Shown here piece after piece: positions 48,407 through 50,802 of a stretch of DNA of 50,802 nucleotides. Under the pieces are notes generated by a model that worked only from the letters and a program-made list of their open reading frames with translations, was not told where the DNA came from and searched no databases. The DNA lies in NCBI RefSeq assembly GCF_029887875.1, contig NZ_JARXRM010000036.1, positions 1 to 50,802 of the forward strand, written 5' to 3'. The translations under genes were made by a program, and so were the position numbers. The first letter of the stretch is position 1. Every line of letters starts with the position of its first letter. Source of the DNA: Luteimonas endophytica. Its GTDB lineage: Bacteria > Pseudomonadota > Gammaproteobacteria > Xanthomonadales > Xanthomonadaceae.

Positions 48407-48509
48407 GATTGGTGATCGGGGATTCGTGATTCGTAAAGGCGGCTCGTGCCCGGACCGTGACCGCCGCGGCGATCCGCTGCTACGAATCACCAATCACGAA
48501 TCACCAATC
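48407..48509. repeat. Inverted heptad-repeat pair between pheS and pheT
   Basis: Arms 48407-48435 and 48481-48509 are 29 nt each, 25 of 29 complementary, built from GATTGGT/GATTCGT units, with a 45-nt loop. The message between pheS and pheT can fold into this stem. Confidence 0.85.
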
Positions 48510-48516
48510 CCGTGCC

Positions 48517-49680
<1,164 letters not shown>

Positions 49681-50040
49681 TCAGGCCGCCAGAGCGCCCT
49701 TCGCCTTCTCGGCCAGGGCCGCAAACCCGGTGGCATCGTGCACGGCGATGTCCGCCAGCACCTTGCGGTCCAGGGTGATACCGGCCTTGGACAGGCCGTT
49801 CATGAAGCGGCTGTAGCTCATGCCGTTGATGCGCGCCGCGGCGTTGATGCGGGTGATCCACAGCGAACGGAAGTTGCGCTTCTTCTGCTTGCGGCCGATG
49901 TAGGCGTACTGCTGGGCCTTGATCACCGCCTGCTTGGCGACGCGGAAGACCTTGCGGCGCGCGTTGTAGTAGCCCTTGGCGAGCTTCAGGACCTTCTTGT
50001 GACGACGGCGTGCGGTGACGCCCCGCTTGACTCGTGCCAT
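49681..50040 (-). CDS. rplT: 50S ribosomal protein L20
   Basis: 119 residues. [20 protein letters not shown] start; basic N-terminal extension binding 23S r[20 protein letters not shown] core (here [20 protein letters not shown]). In E. coli L20 represses its own operon by binding the rpmI leader. It starts 12 nt after rpmI. Confidence 0.98.
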   Translation of the reverse strand: MARVKRGVTARRRHKKVLKLAKGYYNARRKVFRVAKQAVIKAQQYAYIGRKQKKRNFRSLWITRINAAARINGMSYSRFMNGLSKAGITLDRKVLADIAVHDATGFAALAEKAKGALAA

Positions 50041-50052
50041 GGTTCAGCCTCC

Positions 50053-50250
50053 TCAGAGATAGGGCAACATGCGGTCCAGACGGCCTGCATCCTCGGCGCG
50101 GACGTGATTCGTCTGCCGGAGGTTGCGCTTCCGCTTGGTCGCTTTCTTGGTGAGGATATGGCTGCGGTTGGCGTGGCCCGCCTTGTACTTTCCGGAAGCG
50201 GTCTTCCGGAAGCGCTTGGCCGCGCCCCGGTGGGTCTTGATCTTGGGCAT
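50053..50250 (-). CDS. rpmI: 50S ribosomal protein L35
   Basis: 65 residues, standard length. [20 protein letters not shown] start, [16 protein letters not shown] in the middle. It is co-transcribed with rplT. A sigma-70 promoter about 150 nt upstream leaves a leader that could carry L20 autoregulation. infC, its usual upstream neighbour, is not present within 550 nt. Confidence 0.98.
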   Translation of the reverse strand: MPKIKTHRGAAKRFRKTASGKYKAGHANRSHILTKKATKRKRNLRQTNHVRAEDAGRLDRMLPYL

Positions 50251-50407
50251 TGCGATGTCCTTGTGGGTCTTGCTGCGACTGGCGCGGGCGGCGGCCTCTC
50301 AGCCACGCTTTCCATCCTGCCCTGACCGGTTGTAAGCCACTGATCCACAACGGAATCGCGGCGGGTCCTGAGTGTTGCGCACGACAACCCGGCGAACCGG
50401 GCCGGCC

Positions 50408-50436
50408 ATTATGCCGCCCCGGGGTTTGGCTTGCAA
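50408..50436 (-). promoter_or_regulatory. rpmI-rplT promoter
   Basis: Minus strand: TTGCAA (50436-50431), 17-nt spacer, CATAAT (50413-50408). The transcript would begin near 50401, right at a small hairpin CCCGG-TTCG-CCGGG (50401-50388), and have a leader of about 150 nt before rpmI. Confidence 0.7.
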
Positions 50437-50559
50437 ATCAGACGGTTGGAGCCGTGCCTCAGGCCGGGAGGCACCGCGCAAGCGGCCGTGCACTCCCAGA
50501 ACCGCGGGAGCGACGGCGGTCGCGACCCCGCGCCGAGAGCGGCTTGGGTGTCCGCCGCG

Positions 50560-50679
50560 GAGCGTGAGCCGCGCCGGGGGTATTGCTCCGCCCTTCCGTC
50601 CGGCCATCCATGGCCGGAGCCAGGGCCGCAGACCATCCATGGTCTGCTCTGCGCAACACCCCCGGCGCGGCTCGCGCTC
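50560..50679. repeat. Composite palindromic repeat, TCCA-centre subtype
   Basis: Outer arms 50560-50586 and 50653-50679 are 27 nt each, 25 of 27 complementary without gaps. Two internal palindromes share the centre TCCA: TCCGGCCA-TCCA-TGGCCGGA (50599-50618) and GCAGACCA-TCCA-TGGTCTGC (50628-50647). It lies upstream of the rpmI promoter, in a 552-nt region with no gene. Confidence 0.85.
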
Positions 50680-50714
50680 GAGCGTTGGTCGACTTCGGAG
50701 CGAGTGGCTACCGA

Positions 50715-50802
50715 GCATCCGCAAGCGAATCGCCGACGCGGCGTCCGGGCCGGGGGATGCGGACAGCAGACCAGGGACGGTCTGCGGCGGCGGATCGGGC
50801 CA
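50715..50802. repeat. Partial copy of the composite repeat at the window edge
   Basis: 50757-50802 matches the reverse complement of the copy near 9142-9187 at about 41 of 46 positions, including the palindrome GCAGACC-AGGGAC-GGTCTGC (50766-50785). The rest is cut off by the window end. Confidence 0.7.

Noticed and set aside
48407..48509. Possible CRISPR-like repeat array
   Set aside because: Units are 7 bp, degenerate and inverted, with no unique spacers and no cas genes.
50299..50724. Possible gene upstream of rpmI, candidate infC
   Set aside because: The translation is repeat-derived and shows no IF3 motifs.

Overview
The window is about 50.8 kb of very GC-rich chromosome (roughly 70 percent by eye). 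Gene content and order point to the Xanthomonadaceae/Lysobacteraceae, close to Lysobacter or Luteimonas. Signs of this are the tig-clpP-clpX-lon-hupB-ppiD block, rpmI-rplT-pheS-pheT-ihfA-merR, phoB-phoR-ppk-ppx, a Kdo kinase (kdkA) beside a family-9 heptosyltransferase, DUF6165, an NAD-type isocitrate dehydrogenase, and the 7-bp ATTCCCG-type repeats seen in this group. Almost everything is housekeeping. I see no prophage, insertion sequence, CRISPR array, restriction locus or integrase.

Layout. 1-5.1 kb: 5' part of dnaX (minus), tRNA-Ser(GGA) and 4.5S RNA (plus), then a minus-strand molybdopterin operon moaA-moaC-moaD-moaE that ends in a translationally coupled exported beta-propeller protein. 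5.1-8.8 kb: lipopolysaccharide genes, with kdkA and a metallo-hydrolase on minus, a heptosyltransferase and a DUF1203 protein on plus, and DUF6165 on minus. 8.9-15 kb: tRNA-Ser(CGA), a PP2C phosphatase, methyltransferase-rnhA-dnaQ (minus), and gloB-mltD-fabI (plus). 15-24.5 kb: a protein quality-control block on minus (tig, clpP, clpX, an inserted PAAR gene, lon, hupB, tRNA-Val, tRNA-Asp, ppiD). 24.7-25.4 kb: five tRNA genes (Leu, Lys, His, Arg, Pro). 25.6-30 kb: a Bax-inhibitor-1-like membrane protein, an NhaC-type antiporter, isocitrate dehydrogenase, and an AhpD-like/glutaredoxin pair. 30-37.7 kb: bepA, then the Pho-regulated phoB-phoR-ppk1-ppx run behind a three-unit Pho box. 37.8-44.1 kb: a lipoprotein, an acyl-CoA dehydrogenase, an HNH nuclease, an unrecognised protein, and dxs. 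44.1-50.8 kb: a broken TraB/GumN gene, a cupin, tRNA-Pro(GGG), merR, ihfA, pheT, pheS, rplT, rpmI, and a repeat-rich end.

How the genes work together. tig/clpXP/lon/ppiD fold and degrade proteins inside the cell and in the periplasm, and lon carries a heat-shock-like promoter. phoBR-ppk1-ppx senses phosphate and makes and breaks polyphosphate. moaACDE makes molybdopterin. kdkA and the heptosyltransferase build the inner lipopolysaccharide core.

The least ordinary signals are not protein genes. (1) A dispersed composite palindrome is present in at least four copies: outer inverted arms enclosing, in complete copies, two small palindromes whose 4-nt centres are TCCA or TCCC. (2) Heptad arrays occur intergenically and also inside the pheT reading frame. 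(3) A terminator-like structure lies in the hupB leader. (4) A PAAR gene sits inside the clpX-lon junction.
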